This document shows positions 1 through 9,018 of a stretch of 40,428 nucleotides of DNA, piece by piece. Origin of the DNA: an uncultured Nitrosomonadales bacterium (GTDB lineage Bacteria > Pseudomonadota > Gammaproteobacteria > Burkholderiales > Gallionellaceae); contig CAIWRI010000127.1 of assembly GCA_903915035.1 (NCBI GenBank), forward strand, positions 1 through 40,428. Reading direction: 5' to 3'. Under the pieces are notes generated by a model, which worked only from the letters and a program-made list of their open reading frames with translations, ran no database searches and was not told the DNA's origin. The translations under genes were made by a program, and so were the position numbers. The first letter of the stretch is position 1; every line of letters begins with the position of its first letter.

Positions 1-1083
1 CTGATCGGCGGCGATCCGGGTATCGGAAAATCCACGCTGTTGCTACAAGTGCTGGCTAATTTATCCACCAGCCAGAATACCCTGTATGTCAGCGGTGAAG
101 AGTCCGCACAGCAAATTGCGCTGCGTGCCAAACGGCTGTCGCTGGATGCGCGTAGTTTGCGGCTGTTGCCGGAAATTCAGCTGGAAAGGATACAGGCCAC
201 CATCGCTCACGATAAACCTTCGGTGGTGGTCATTGACTCGATCCAGACAGTATATTCTGAACAACTCACTTCAGCGCCGGGTTCGGTAGCTCAGGTGCGT
301 GAATGCGCAGCCCAGCTTACCCGCATTGCCAAAAGTCAGAATATTACTATCATTCTGGTCGGTCACGTCACCAAGGAGGGGGCGCTGGCCGGTCCGCGCG
401 TGCTGGAACATATCGTTGATACCGTGCTGTATTTTGAGGGCGACACCCATTCCAGTTTTCGGCTGATCCGTGCGTTCAAGAACCGTTTCGGCGCGGTGAA
501 CGAATTGGGCGTGTTTGCCATGACCGAAAAGGGACTGCGCGAAGTCGCCAATCCGTCTGCCATGTTCCTCTCTCAGCATGGTCAGCAAGTGGCCGGTTCC
601 TGTGTAATGGTAACGCAGGAAGGGACGCGCCCGCTGCTGGTGGAAATTCAGGCGCTGCTCGATGAGGCGCACAGTCCGAATGTGAAACGTTTGTCGCTGG
701 GACTGGAACAGAATCGTCTGGCGATGCTGCTTGCCGTGCTGCACCGCCACGCTGGCATTGCCTGTTTCGATCAGGACGTGTTTATCAATGCTGTAGGCGG
801 GGTGAAAATCACCGAGCCGGGAGCGGATCTTGCCGTGATTCTGGCGATGGTATCCTCCTTGCGCAATCAGCCGCTTCCTGAGAAACTTGTGGTGTTTGGC
901 GAAGTGGGACTGGCAGGAGAAGTGCGTCCGGTGCAGCGGGGGCAGGAGCGCTTGCGTGAAGCAGCCAAACTGGGCTTTACTTCGGCGATAATCCCGAAAG
1001 CCAATGCGCCCAAACACCCGATTCCGGGCATGGAAATTATTGCAGTGGAGCGGGTAGAGCAGGCTGTCGACAGGATGCGCTGA
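1..1083 (+). CDS. radA: DNA repair protein RadA, 3' part (5' end outside window)
   Basis: RadA is a RecA-like ATPase and DnaB-type helicase that processes branched recombination intermediates. The visible frame opens at the first base with a Walker A motif (GDPGIGKS), followed by a Walker B segment (VVVIDSIQTV), the RadA-specific KNRFG motif (about nt 478-492) and a C-terminal Lon-protease-like domain containing DVFINAVGGVKI. About 360 residues are present. Full RadA is about 450-460 residues, so the N-terminal C4 zinc finger and roughly 90-100 residues lie before the window. A TTG at nt 40 lies inside the ATPase domain and is not the true start. The gene ends 64 bp before fadE. The assignment is secure; only the start is missing. 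Confidence 0.95.
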   Translation: MIGGDPGIGKSTLLLQVLANLSTSQNTLYVSGEESAQQIALRAKRLSLDARSLRLLPEIQLERIQATIAHDKPSVVVIDSIQTVYSEQLTSAPGSVAQVRECAAQLTRIAKSQNITIILVGHVTKEGALAGPRVLEHIVDTVLYFEGDTHSSFRLIRAFKNRFGAVNELGVFAMTEKGLREVANPSAMFLSQHGQQVAGSCVMVTQEGTRPLLVEIQALLDEAHSPNVKRLSLGLEQNRLAMLLAVLHRHAGIACFDQDVFINAVGGVKITEPGADLAVILAMVSSLRNQPLPEKLVVFGEVGLAGEVRPVQRGQERLREAAKLGFTSAIIPKANAPKHPIPGMEIIAVERVEQAVDRMR

Positions 1084-1147
1084 TTTCATCTGCACAGGCT
1101 AGTTTAATGTGGTTAAAGAACGGTAATAAAAACTTGAGGGACTTGCG

Positions 1148-3565
1148 ATGTTGATGCTAATCATACTGGCTGCACTGATCATATTTACTTTGCTGGCGTT
1201 CTTTCGCGCCACAATTATCAGTTGGCTGCTGACATTTATGCTGATAGTGCCGGTGCTGGCGATACAGGCGCGGCTCTCGGCTACCGTTTTGCAAGTGGTT
1301 TATTCGTTATTATTTCTGTTTGTCGTGGTGTTTGGTGTGCCTTATTTGCGCCGCACCCTTGTAAGCAAAGCCATGCTGCAGTTATTTCGAAAAATAATGC
1401 CTCCGATCTCCGCCACCGAACAGGAAATGATCGATGCGGGAACGGTATGGTGGGACGGTGAATTATTCAGCGGTCATCCTGACTGGAACAAATTGCTAGC
1501 TTATCCGAAATGTGCACTGAGCGTCCGTGAACAATTGTTTCTGGATACGCAAGTCGAACAGCTTTGCGGCATGCTGGATGACTGGAATATTACCTGTCAT
1601 CTTGCCGATTTGCCGGCTGAAGTCTGGACATATCTCAAGCATGAAGGTTTTTTCGGGATGATTATTCCCAAAGTTTATGGCGGGCTTGAGTTTTCAGCTC
1701 AAGCGCATTCTGCCATCCTCGGTAAAATCGCTTCACGCAGCGGTACGGCGGCGATGACGGTGATGGCAGCCAATTCACTGGGTCCTGCCGAATTGTTATT
1801 GCACTACGGGACTGAGGTGCAAAAGAAAAAGTATTTGCGCCGTCTGGCGCGCGGCCAGGAAATCCCTTGTTTTGCGTTGACAGGCCCGGAGGCGGGCTCG
1901 GATACGACCGCAATCGGTGCTTATGGCATTGTCTGCAAGGGCGAGTTTGCCGGAAAAACCGATGTCACCCTGATTCGGCTGAACTGGGAAAAACGTTATA
2001 TCACTCTGGCACCGGTAGCTACCTTAATCGCGCTTGTTTTTAAACTGTATGACCCTGAGCAGCTGCTAAGTAGTGAAATGGATCGGGGCATTAGCCTTGC
2101 ACTGATTCCGGCAGAGCTCAACGGGGTGCAAACCGGCCGCCGTCATTTACCGTTGAGTTCGGCTGTTTTGAATGGCCCCTCCACAGGATGTGACGTACTG
2201 ATTCCACTTGATTATCTCATCGGGGGTGAAGCGCGTATCGGTCAGGGTTGGCGTATGCTGATGGAGTCGCTAGCGGCAGGCGGGGCCATTTCATTGCCGG
2301 CCGGCAGCACAGGCGAAATGAAGCTGGCGGCGCGTACCAGCGGTGCCTATTGCCGGGTTCGTCGTCAGTTCAATCTGCCGATAGGCCTGTTTGAAGGCGT
2401 GGAAGAAGCGCTGGCACGTATTGGCGCGCACACCTATATGGTTGATGCTGCGCGTGCCTTTACTGCACTGGCGTTGGATATGGGCGAGAAACCATCGGTG
2501 ATTTCAGCTATCGTCAAATATCATGCCACTGAACGAGGGCGTACGGTCATTAACGATGCAATGGATATACAGGGCGGTAAGGGCATCAATATGGGGCCGG
2601 ATAATTATCTGGGGCGCATTTATCAGCAATTACCCGTTGCCATTACCACGGAGGGCGCGAATATCCTGACGCGTTCCCGGATGATTTTCGGTCAGGGCGC
2701 GCTACGCTCTCACCCTTATGTATTAAAAGAAATCGCGGCAAGCCGTGAAGCGAATGAGGCGCTTGCCCTGCACCTGTTTGACGATGCTTTTTTCGGCCAT
2801 ATCGGTTTTGTCCTGTGTAATGCCGCACGCAGCCTGGTCTTCGGATTGACGGGCGGTTATGGTATCCCTGTTTCAAAAGGAGTGATATGTCGTCACTACT
2901 ATCAACAAATGACGCGTTTTTCTTCAGCCTTTGCCTTCAGCGCGGATATCGCGATCATGGTGTTGGGTGGCTCGCTCAACCGCCACGAAAAACTATCCGC
3001 TCGTCTGGGTGATGTGCTGAGCCAGCTTTATCTGTGTTCAGCGACGATGAAACGCTATGCGGATGACGGTCGCCCGGCCTCGGATTTGCCGCTGGTCGAT
3101 TGGGCTATGCAGGATGGGCTCTACAAGATACAACTGGCTTTCGAGGGAATAATACAGAATTTCCCCAATTTTTTAGTGCGTTGTAGCTTGCGCGCGCTGA
3201 TCTTTCCGCTAGGCAGGCGCTTAACCCCGCCTTCCGACCTGGCGGGGCATAAAGTGGCGGCGCTGTTGATGCAACCGGGGCATGCACGCGATCGCCTGAC
3301 TGCCGGCATTTATATTTCAGACGATGAACAGGATGCCGTCGGCGCACTGGAGGCCGCCTTGGCCAGCACGCTGGAATGCGAATCCTTGCAGACGAAGCTG
3401 CGTACGGAGCACAGTAAGTATAACGGAGTGACGGAGTTGCAGCGCATTGCCCAGGCGCGAGACGGCGGGGTAATTACGGCAGAGCAGGCTTTGTCGCTGG
3501 GACGCGATTATGCACTGCGTCGCAAGATTATTATGGTAAATGACTTTGCGCCTGATATCTTATGA
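1148..3565 (+). CDS. fadE: FadE-type acyl-CoA dehydrogenase
   Basis: This enzyme catalyses the first, FAD-dependent oxidation of fatty acyl-CoA to trans-2-enoyl-CoA in beta-oxidation. At 805 residues it matches the long FadE class (E. coli FadE is about 814). The N-terminus has two hydrophobic segments (roughly residues 2-25 and 28-60), as in FadE. The dehydrogenase core follows, with ALTGPEAGSD (about residues 240-250) in the acyl-CoA dehydrogenase middle region and the QGGKGI segment near residue 475. The extra C-terminal domain typical of FadE begins near residue 525. The ATG at 1148 is preceded by GAGGG seven bases upstream. An acyl-CoA synthetase and a thioesterase follow on the same strand, making a fatty-acid activation and oxidation block. 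Confidence 0.93.
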   Translation: MLMLIILAALIIFTLLAFFRATIISWLLTFMLIVPVLAIQARLSATVLQVVYSLLFLFVVVFGVPYLRRTLVSKAMLQLFRKIMPPISATEQEMIDAGTVWWDGELFSGHPDWNKLLAYPKCALSVREQLFLDTQVEQLCGMLDDWNITCHLADLPAEVWTYLKHEGFFGMIIPKVYGGLEFSAQAHSAILGKIASRSGTAAMTVMAANSLGPAELLLHYGTEVQKKKYLRRLARGQEIPCFALTGPEAGSDTTAIGAYGIVCKGEFAGKTDVTLIRLNWEKRYITLAPVATLIALVFKLYDPEQLLSSEMDRGISLALIPAELNGVQTGRRHLPLSSAVLNGPSTGCDVLIPLDYLIGGEARIGQGWRMLMESLAAGGAISLPAGSTGEMKLAARTSGAYCRVRRQFNLPIGLFEGVEEALARIGAHTYMVDAARAFTALALDMGEKPSVISAIVKYHATERGRTVINDAMDIQGGKGINMGPDNYLGRIYQQLPVAITTEGANILTRSRMIFGQGALRSHPYVLKEIAASREANEALALHLFDDAFFGHIGFVLCNAARSLVFGLTGGYGIPVSKGVICRHYYQQMTRFSSAFAFSADIAIMVLGGSLNRHEKLSARLGDVLSQLYLCSATMKRYADDGRPASDLPLVDWAMQDGLYKIQLAFEGIIQNFPNFLVRCSLRALIFPLGRRLTPPSDLAGHKVAALLMQPGHARDRLTAGIYISDDEQDAVGALEAALASTLECESLQTKLRTEHSKYNGVTELQRIAQARDGGVITAEQALSLGRDYALRRKIIMVNDFAPDIL

Positions 3566-3708
3566 GACACTGTGCTGACTTGACAATGACGGCTCACGTC
3601 AGGGAAAAAAGGATGATAGTGAAAATAAATTATCCGTTAATGCCGGGTTTGCAAATAGCCGCGTTAATTGATCAATCAGATGTGTAACCGGCTAAGACTT
3701 AGAGGAAA

Positions 3709-5508
3709 ATGGTAATGATGGATGAGGTGATCTCACCCGCGCAAGCGGGTACGCTGCATGGCCTATTCCTGGAGCGCGTACGCCGTACGCCGCACAAGGT
3801 AGCCTACCGGTATTTTGCAGCGCACGCATGGCAGACAATCAGCTGGCAACAATTGCAGATTGAAGTGGCGCGCTGGCAGACGGCTTTGCGCAGTCTTGCT
3901 CTGCAGCGCGGCGATCGGGTTGCGCTGATGTTACGAAATTGTCCGGTCTGGGTCGCTTTTGATCAGGCGGCCATGTCGTTAGGATTGGTGACTGTACCGC
4001 TATATACGGTCGACCGGCCCGATAATATCGCTTACATTATCAACAATTCGGCTGCAAAAGTGCTCTTGTTCGAATCGGCTGAACAATGGCAAGGTTTAGC
4101 TACCGTGCGCAAACAATTGCAACATATTATGTGTTTTGTCAGTGTTAATCGTCTGCCTGATGCCGCTGAGTTACTTCTGAAACCAATGGCGGACTTTTTG
4201 CCAAAAACAGCGACACTCTTGCCACCGGCATCTTTTGATGCTGATGAACTTGCCAGTATTGTTTACACCTCAGGCACAACCGGCAAGCCCAAGGGGGTGA
4301 TGTTAAGCCATGCCAATATGCTCAGTAATGCACATGCCTGCCTGGATACCTTTGCGGTGAACGGGGATGACTTGTTCCTGTCTTTTTTGCCTTTATCGCA
4401 CACCTTCGAACGTACTTTAGACTATTACCTGAATGTGATGACCGGTGCAACGGTCGCATTCGCCCGCACCATACAAACGCTTTCGGAAGATCTGCGGGTC
4501 ATCAAGCCTACTGTGCTGATCAGCGTTCCGCGCATTTTCGAACAAATCTACGGCGTGATGCGCGCCAGGCTGGAAAACGGGTCGTGGTTAAAACGCCGGC
4601 TGTTTCATTTGGCAGTGGAAACAGGCTGGGCTCGTTTCGAACGTGAGCAGGGGCGTGGCAGCTGGCAGCCGGCCTTTTTGCTCTGGCCCCTGTTGCAAAA
4701 ACTGATAGCGCAACCCGTGCTCGATAAATTGGGCGGCAGTCTCCGTGGCGCGATTTGCGGGGGGGCGGCACTGTCCCCGGAAGTTTCCCGCGTGTTCATC
4801 GGACTGGGATTGCCGATTTCACAGGGCTATGGCTTGACCGAGGCCAGTCCGGTGATTTCAGGTAATCATCTGGCAGATAATATACCGGACAGCGTCGGGC
4901 CGCCGCTGCGGGGGGTGCAGGTACGCCTGGGTGCGCGGGGTGAATTGCAGGCCAAAGGCAAAAATGTTATGCTGGGCTACTGGAATAACACTGCAGCGAC
5001 GCATGCGGCCATTGACGCCGATGGCTGGCTGCATACCGGTGACATCGCGCATATTTCAGACACCGGGCATATTTATATCACCGGGCGCATCAAGGAAATC
5101 ATCGTCATGTCCAATGGCGAAAAAGTGCCTCCTACCGATATGGAGCTGGCAATTTTGCATGATCCGCTGTTTGATCAGGTGATGATCTTTGGCGAAGGGC
5201 ATCCCTATCTGGTGGCACTGGCCGTTTTGAATCCCGAAGTTTGGACGCACTTTGCCCGTGAAACCGGCATTAGTGACGGAATGCCGGAAGCCTTGACGGA
5301 CAGCCGGATAGAAGCAAAGATATTGCGGCGTATTGCGCGCAATTTGCGTGATTTTCCCGGCTATGCGAAAGTAAAGCGGGTGTTATTGCTACGAGAATCC
5401 TGGACGATAGAAAACGGCTTGTTAACGCCTACGCTGAAACTGAAGCGTAATGAAGTTACCCGTTACTATGCATCACAAATCAAAAAACTTTACCTGGGAC
5501 ACCGCTGA
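3709..5508 (+). CDS. Long-chain acyl-CoA synthetase (AMP-forming)
   Basis: This enzyme activates free fatty acids to acyl-CoA through an acyl-adenylate. The 599-residue protein carries the adenylation-family signatures in order: the P-loop YTSGTTGKPKG (about residues 186-196), GYGLTEASP (about 373-381), WLHTGDIA (about 440-447) and GRIKEII just after. Length and motif spacing fit the eukaryotic-like FAA1/COG1022 class rather than E. coli FadD, so I give no symbol. The start is ambiguous: ATG 3709 lies only three bases after GAGG, while in-frame ATG 3715 has better spacing, a two-residue difference. The stop overlaps the thioesterase start by one base (TGATG), so the two are probably translationally coupled. 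Confidence 0.92.
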   Translation: MVMMDEVISPAQAGTLHGLFLERVRRTPHKVAYRYFAAHAWQTISWQQLQIEVARWQTALRSLALQRGDRVALMLRNCPVWVAFDQAAMSLGLVTVPLYTVDRPDNIAYIINNSAAKVLLFESAEQWQGLATVRKQLQHIMCFVSVNRLPDAAELLLKPMADFLPKTATLLPPASFDADELASIVYTSGTTGKPKGVMLSHANMLSNAHACLDTFAVNGDDLFLSFLPLSHTFERTLDYYLNVMTGATVAFARTIQTLSEDLRVIKPTVLISVPRIFEQIYGVMRARLENGSWLKRRLFHLAVETGWARFEREQGRGSWQPAFLLWPLLQKLIAQPVLDKLGGSLRGAICGGAALSPEVSRVFIGLGLPISQGYGLTEASPVISGNHLADNIPDSVGPPLRGVQVRLGARGELQAKGKNVMLGYWNNTAATHAAIDADGWLHTGDIAHISDTGHIYITGRIKEIIVMSNGEKVPPTDMELAILHDPLFDQVMIFGEGHPYLVALAVLNPEVWTHFARETGISDGMPEALTDSRIEAKILRRIARNLRDFPGYAKVKRVLLLRESWTIENGLLTPTLKLKRNEVTRYYASQIKKLYLGHR

Positions 5509-5912
5509 TGAATGAATTAACTTGCCTGCCTGATCGCCACCCGACTCTGCGCATGGTTACCATGCCCGCAGACTGTAGTTATACCGGGGACGTGTTTGGC
5601 GGATGGATCATGGCGCAGGTCGATATTGCCGGCAGCATACCTGCTGTGCATCGTGCCCGTGGCCGCGTGGCGACCGTGGCAGTGAACTCCTTTCTGTTCA
5701 AACAGCCGGTATTCATGGGCGATATTGTCAGTTTTTATGCGCACATTGATAAAGTCGGGCGCACTTCGATTACCGTGAATGTGGAAGTATATGTGCAGCG
5801 CGACCCGGCCCGGCCTGTTTGTGTGAAGGTGACGGAAGCGACACTTACTTATGTGGCGGTTGATGAAGATCGTAAACCGCGCGCTGTTCCCGCCCATGAT
5901 CATACTTCATAG
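5508..5912 (+). CDS. Hotdog-fold acyl-CoA thioesterase (YciA-like)
   Basis: The 134-residue protein matches the YciA/BACH hotdog family, which hydrolyses acyl-CoA to free acid and CoA in the cytoplasm. The family signature is clear near the N-terminus: MPADCSYTGDVFGGWIMAQV (about residues 19-38), with the following Asp (D39, DIAGS) in the usual catalytic position. The downstream FLFKQPVFMGDIV strand segment is also typical. It starts inside the stop codon of the acyl-CoA synthetase (TGATG), so the synthetase and the reverse-acting thioesterase are co-translated, perhaps to buffer acyl-CoA. The exact acyl chain preference cannot be read from the sequence. Confidence 0.88.
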   Translation: MNELTCLPDRHPTLRMVTMPADCSYTGDVFGGWIMAQVDIAGSIPAVHRARGRVATVAVNSFLFKQPVFMGDIVSFYAHIDKVGRTSITVNVEVYVQRDPARPVCVKVTEATLTYVAVDEDRKPRAVPAHDHTS

Positions 5913-6023
5913 CATCGCGATCAACAAAGTCGCATCAATGCGGAATCCAAAATAAGGCGGGTGGTGCATTGAGATGATCGCTGCGGCGACATTTGAGATA
6001 ACCTAGTTGAGGAATTGATACAG

Positions 6024-7247
6024 ATGAATGAGGCTCAGAAGCTCAATGCCGATTGGCAAACGGGCCGTTTGGACAGTGTCCGGCAACGATTAATGGTGGA
6101 AGGTAATGCCTGGTATGAACTGGTTGTAGCGCGTTGCCCGCATCTGTTTGCCGAAGTGCCTGTGTATGTCAGCGGCCTGCAGTTGCAGCAAATGGAAGCG
6201 GTGATCGCGGCAGTGGAACGGGTGGTCAATAACCGTAAGTGGAGTGGTAAGTGGGCTCAGGACTCAGGATTGAGGATTGAGGATTCAGGATTCACCCCCA
6301 CCAAAGGCGTGTTTTACGGTTATGATTTTCACCTGAACAATGAGGGCGCGCATCTGATCGAAATCAATACCAATGCGGGCGGCGCTTTTCTGAATGCGCT
6401 ACTGCTGGATAGTCAGCGCGAGGTAAAATTGCCGGGCACGGCAGTCGCTAAAGCGAACCTTGAACAGGTATTTGTCGACATGTTTCACCATGAATGGCAA
6501 TTGGCGCGCGGGAATTTACCGTTGAACTGTATTGCCATCGTAGATGAAAAACCGCAGGAACAATATCTGTATGCGGAGTTTTTACTGGCGCGGCATCTGT
6601 TCGAACGCGCCGGCATACGTGTTTTTATTGTTGATCCGGCTGATATCAGGTCATTAGCTGACGGGTTGTATGTTGAAGGTCAGAAAATTGATCTGCTGTA
6701 TAACCGCCTGACAGATTTTTCATTGCAGCAGCATGCGCCTTTGTTGCAGGCTTATCTGGCAGGCAGCGTGGTGCTGACGCCCAATCCTGAACACTATAGC
6801 CGTTACGCGGATAAACGCAATCTGGCGCGGCTGACGGATGCCCGGTGGCTGCGTGAAGCCGGCATTGATGAGCATGATATCGCCACATTGCAAGCAGGTG
6901 TTCCGCATACCTTTGTGGTGCAAGCTGAACTTGAAACCAGCTTGTGGGAGGAGCGCAAGGAATTGTTTTTTAAACCCAACAGCGGGTATGGCAGTCGTGG
7001 CGCTTATCGCGGTGATAAACTGACCCGGCGTGTGTTCGGCGAGATTTTGCAATCGGCTTATATTGCACAAAAACTGGCCATGCCTGGCGAGCGCCGCGTG
7101 AGCGAAATGGAATCACTGAAATATGATGTGCGTTGCTATACTTACAATGGCGTCATTCAGCTGGCGGCAGCGCGTCTGTATCAGGGCCAAACGACTAATT
7201 TCCGCACACCGGGTGGCGGATTCGCCCCGGTGAGAGTGACAGATTGA
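6024..7247 (+). CDS. ATP-grasp-like protein (glutathione-synthetase-like fold), unknown substrate
   Basis: The protein has 407 residues from ATG 6024, chosen over an upstream TTG at 6015 because GAGG lies 11 bases upstream rather than two. Recognisable features are [12 protein letters not shown] (about residues 111-122), and further on [18 protein letters not shown], a glycine-rich ATP-grasp-like loop, then a C-terminal segment ending in [11 protein letters not shown]. These fit the circularly arranged ATP-grasp proteins often annotated as hypothetical or glutathione-synthase-like. The substrate is unknown. An in-frame stretch of tandem heptamers (6252-6293) encodes [12 protein letters not shown] in place of a normally variable linker. 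The stop overlaps the crcB start (TGATG), and the three genes ATP-grasp, crcB and DUF190 look like one operon. Confidence 0.75.
   Translation: MNEAQKLNADWQTGRLDSVRQRLMVEGNAWYELVVARCPHLFAEVPVYVSGLQLQQMEAVIAAVERVVNNRKWSGKWAQDSGLRIEDSGFTPTKGVFYGYDFHLNNEGAHLIEINTNAGGAFLNALLLDSQREVKLPGTAVAKANLEQVFVDMFHHEWQLARGNLPLNCIAIVDEKPQEQYLYAEFLLARHLFERAGIRVFIVDPADIRSLADGLYVEGQKIDLLYNRLTDFSLQQHAPLLQAYLAGSVVLTPNPEHYSRYADKRNLARLTDARWLREAGIDEHDIATLQAGVPHTFVVQAELETSLWEERKELFFKPNSGYGSRGAYRGDKLTRRVFGEILQSAYIAQKLAMPGERRVSEMESLKYDVRCYTYNGVIQLAAARLYQGQTTNFRTPGGGFAPVRVTD
6252..6293 (+). repeat. Tandem heptamer array inside the ATP-grasp gene
   Basis: Six contiguous 7-bp units run through this segment; four are AGGATTG or AGGATTC, and the first two are diverged (TGGGCTC, AGGACTC). 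The total of 42 bp is 14 codons, so the reading frame is kept. The unit resembles the heptamers found in the chemosensory operon. Confidence 0.8.
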
Positions 7248-7633
7248 TGTTGATTTATTCCTTTTTTGCAATCGGGCTGGGGGCGGCGTGCGGTGCCTGG
7301 TTACGCTGGGGTCTGGGGCTGTGGCTGAATCCCGTGCTGCCTCAGTTGCCGCTCGGAACGCTTACGGCTAATCTCGCAGGTGGTTATCTGATTGGCTTGT
7401 CAATCGCCTTTTTCATGCATTACCCTGGCTTGTCGCCGGAATGGCGCTTGCTGGTGATCACGGGTTTTCTGGGCGGACTGACGACTTTTTCAACTTTTTC
7501 GGCTGAAACCGTGACCTTGCTGATGCGCGGGCAGTATTTGTGGTGCATCAGCATTATCGCAGCCCATCTTGGCGGTTCTCTGCTGATGACGGCGCTGGGT
7601 ATTCATACTTTCAAATATTTACAAGGTAGCTAA
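7247..7633 (+). CDS. crcB: Fluoride exporter CrcB (Fluc)
   Basis: CrcB proteins form dimeric fluoride channels in the inner membrane. The 128-residue protein has four hydrophobic segments and the family signatures [14 protein letters not shown] (about residues 37-50) and [15 protein letters not shown] (about 77-91), which contain the pore Asn and the Phe/Ser/Thr track. I take ATG 7247, which overlaps the upstream stop by one base, rather than the TTG three bases earlier. Its own stop overlaps the next ATG (TAATG), so translation is probably coupled through the three-gene unit. I found no fluoride riboswitch core upstream of the operon. Only one crcB copy is present here, consistent with a homodimer. 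Confidence 0.95.
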   Translation: MLIYSFFAIGLGAACGAWLRWGLGLWLNPVLPQLPLGTLTANLAGGYLIGLSIAFFMHYPGLSPEWRLLVITGFLGGLTTFSTFSAETVTLLMRGQYLWCISIIAAHLGGSLLMTALGIHTFKYLQGS

Positions 7634-7941
7634 TGATGAATCAGCTTTGTTTTTATGTCAGTGAAAAACAACATCACGAAGGCATGATGCTGTATGAATG
7701 GTTGCTCGAAGAGGGCAAAGGCATGGGGGGGCATGGTGGTTCGGCATTTCGCGCCATAGCGGGGTTCGGACGACACGGCAGGCTGCATGAACAAACCTTC
7801 TTCGAATTGGCGGGTGAACTGGCTGTGAAAGTTGAATTTATTCTGGATGACAAGACTGCTGACCAGCTATTGCAGCGCGTGCGCGCGCAAAATCTGAATG
7901 TTTTTTATGTGTGCAGTCAGGTTGAATCAGGAATTATTTAA
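7633..7941 (+). CDS. DUF190 family protein
   Basis: This small cytoplasmic protein of 102 residues has the DUF190 pattern: an N-terminal strand (LCFYVSEKQ), GMMLYEWLLEEGKGMGGHGG-type helix and turn, then a GFGRHG-like loop and a final FYV strand. The fold is ferredoxin/PII-like. DUF190 genes frequently sit beside crcB, and here the start codon overlaps the crcB stop (TAATG). A regulatory or accessory role in fluoride export is an inference from that linkage; no biochemical function is established from sequence. A second ATG lies three bases downstream and cannot be excluded as the start. Confidence 0.85.
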   Translation: MMNQLCFYVSEKQHHEGMMLYEWLLEEGKGMGGHGGSAFRAIAGFGRHGRLHEQTFFELAGELAVKVEFILDDKTADQLLQRVRAQNLNVFYVCSQVESGII

Positions 7942-7999
7942 CGGATGTTACATCCTCGCCATAAGACTTCGGGTTTGATTTTTTAATGTGATGTTTCTT

Positions 8000-8016
8000 T
8001 GTTGGCTGAGCCAACA
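8000..8016. other. 17-bp palindrome
   Basis: TGTTGGCT and AGCCAACA flank a single G. No U-run follows, so this looks more like an operator or an mRNA 3' stabilising hairpin than an intrinsic terminator. It lies 59 bp past the DUF190 stop. Confidence 0.4.
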
Positions 8017-8159
8017 CTATATTAAGCCGCCGCGGATCGTGCGAGTTGTGCAGCCCCGCTGTTTGTGATCTATCAAGGGCACGCCGCTAGAATCGCATCA
8101 GACTGGCGGCTTGGCCGGTCGCCTTTTCTTCGCTTGGCGACGCAAAAGAAGGTAAGCTG

Positions 8160-8188
8160 TTGCCGGGCTGCCCCCGGCAAAATTTTTT
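8160..8188 (+). terminator. Rho-independent terminator of the crcB-DUF190 unit
   Basis: TTGCCGGG pairs perfectly with CCCGGCAA around a five-base loop and is followed by AATTTTTTT. It lies between the DUF190 gene and the DedA gene. Confidence 0.7.
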
Positions 8189-8252
8189 TATTGCGAACAA
8201 TTGATATTACGCAGTAGCATCAGTTATTTAACGGAAGACACTGACCGTCAAC

Positions 8253-8816
8253 ATGAATCTGCCTGCTTTGATCACCCAATATGGTTACTTTGCGCTATTC
8301 GCAGGTTGCCTGCTTGAGGGAGAAACGCTGCTGATACTGGCAGGACTTGCTGCCAATCAGGGCTATTTGCAACTGCACTGGGTCATACTCATTGCGCTGA
8401 CGGGCGGCTTTGCCGGCGATCAAATTTATTTCTGGCTGGGCAGGCGACACGGCGGCTGGGTTTTGTCTCGTTATCCCGGGCTGGCTCCGGTATTTATACG
8501 TGCAAATGAGCTGATAGCCCGTTACCATGAATTGCTTATTTTCGGTGTCCGGTTCATGTATGGTCTTCGTACCGTCGGACCTGTTGCGCTGGGGATGAGC
8601 ACTGTAGCGGCGTGGCGCTTTGTCTTGTTCAATGCACTGGGTGCGGCTTGCTGGGCTGTATTAATCGGCGGCGGAAGCTATTTGTTTGGCGATGCGCTGC
8701 AATTCATGCTGGCAGATATCAAAAAAATGGAAATAACCATGTTTTTCGTCGTTTTCTCGGCAAGTTTTCTGATATGGTGCTGGCGACGCTATAAGTACCG
8801 GAAAAAATTCAAATAA
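8253..8816 (+). CDS. DedA family membrane protein
   Basis: The 187-residue integral membrane protein belongs to the DedA/VTT (SNARE-associated) superfamily, some members of which are undecaprenyl-phosphate or phospholipid transporters. Family features visible are the re-entrant-loop segment LLEGETLLILAG (about residues 20-31), with the conserved acidic residue, and a second conserved loop VRFMYGLRTVGPVALGM (about 98-114), with the Arg and GP residues. Several hydrophobic segments follow and the tail is basic (RRYKYRKKFK). It probably has its own promoter after the terminator at 8188. The transported lipid cannot be assigned from sequence. Confidence 0.85.
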   Translation: MNLPALITQYGYFALFAGCLLEGETLLILAGLAANQGYLQLHWVILIALTGGFAGDQIYFWLGRRHGGWVLSRYPGLAPVFIRANELIARYHELLIFGVRFMYGLRTVGPVALGMSTVAAWRFVLFNALGAACWAVLIGGGSYLFGDALQFMLADIKKMEITMFFVVFSASFLIWCWRRYKYRKKFK

Positions 8817-8865
8817 GCTGACTGAGTGATGTGCAATAATGTTACTCATTATGAGGGGGGTAGTC

Positions 8866-9018
8866 ATGAAGAAAATCTGGATTTTGTTGTTACTGGCGCT
8901 GGCCGGCTGTGCCTCGGACAATGTTTACTTTCCCGCACCATCGGCCCGGCAGGCTGCTGATCAAATCATTCAGGATGTCTGGCAACCGGTTCATACCAAC
9001 GTCAGGGAGGAACGATGA
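8866..9018 (+). CDS. Small lipoprotein (YnbE-like partner of the DUF1318 protein)
   Basis: This 50-residue protein starts with KK, a hydrophobic stretch and a lipobox (LAGC, Cys15), so it is probably a lipoprotein. The mature part begins ASDNVYFPAPSARQAADQII, closely resembling the N-terminal segment (NIYFPAAAAEKAADRII-like) that precedes DUF1318 domains in other proteobacteria. The start follows a GAGGGGGG stretch. The stop overlaps the next gene by four bases (ATGA). In E. coli the comparable pair YnbE and YdbL works with the AsmA-like YdbH in lipid transport between membranes. A YdbH homologue is not in the window, so that role is inference. Confidence 0.8.
   Translation: MKKIWILLLLALAGCASDNVYFPAPSARQAADQIIQDVWQPVHTNVREER

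Larger units (their letters stand above)
7942..8252. other. Intergenic region with palindrome, hairpin-rich block and terminator
   Basis: No gene is visible in these 311 bp. They hold a perfect palindrome at 8000-8016, a block at 8110-8155 (GGCGACGCAAAAGAAGG and its flanks) of a kind often seen in betaproteobacterial intergenic DNA, and a terminator-like hairpin at 8160-8188. The last part should carry the promoter of the DedA gene. Confidence 0.5.

Noticed and set aside
271..1095. Long open frame on the minus strand across radA (274 codons)
   Set aside because: It lies opposite a well-conserved RadA domain, its translation has no family features, and it follows from the codon bias of radA.
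3587..3601. TGACG/CGTCA hairpin after fadE as a terminator
   Set aside because: The stem is only five pairs and is followed by purines, not by a T-run.
5913..6023. Fluoride riboswitch ahead of the crcB unit
   Set aside because: I looked for the conserved core of the fluoride riboswitch in the 111-bp leader and found nothing similar.
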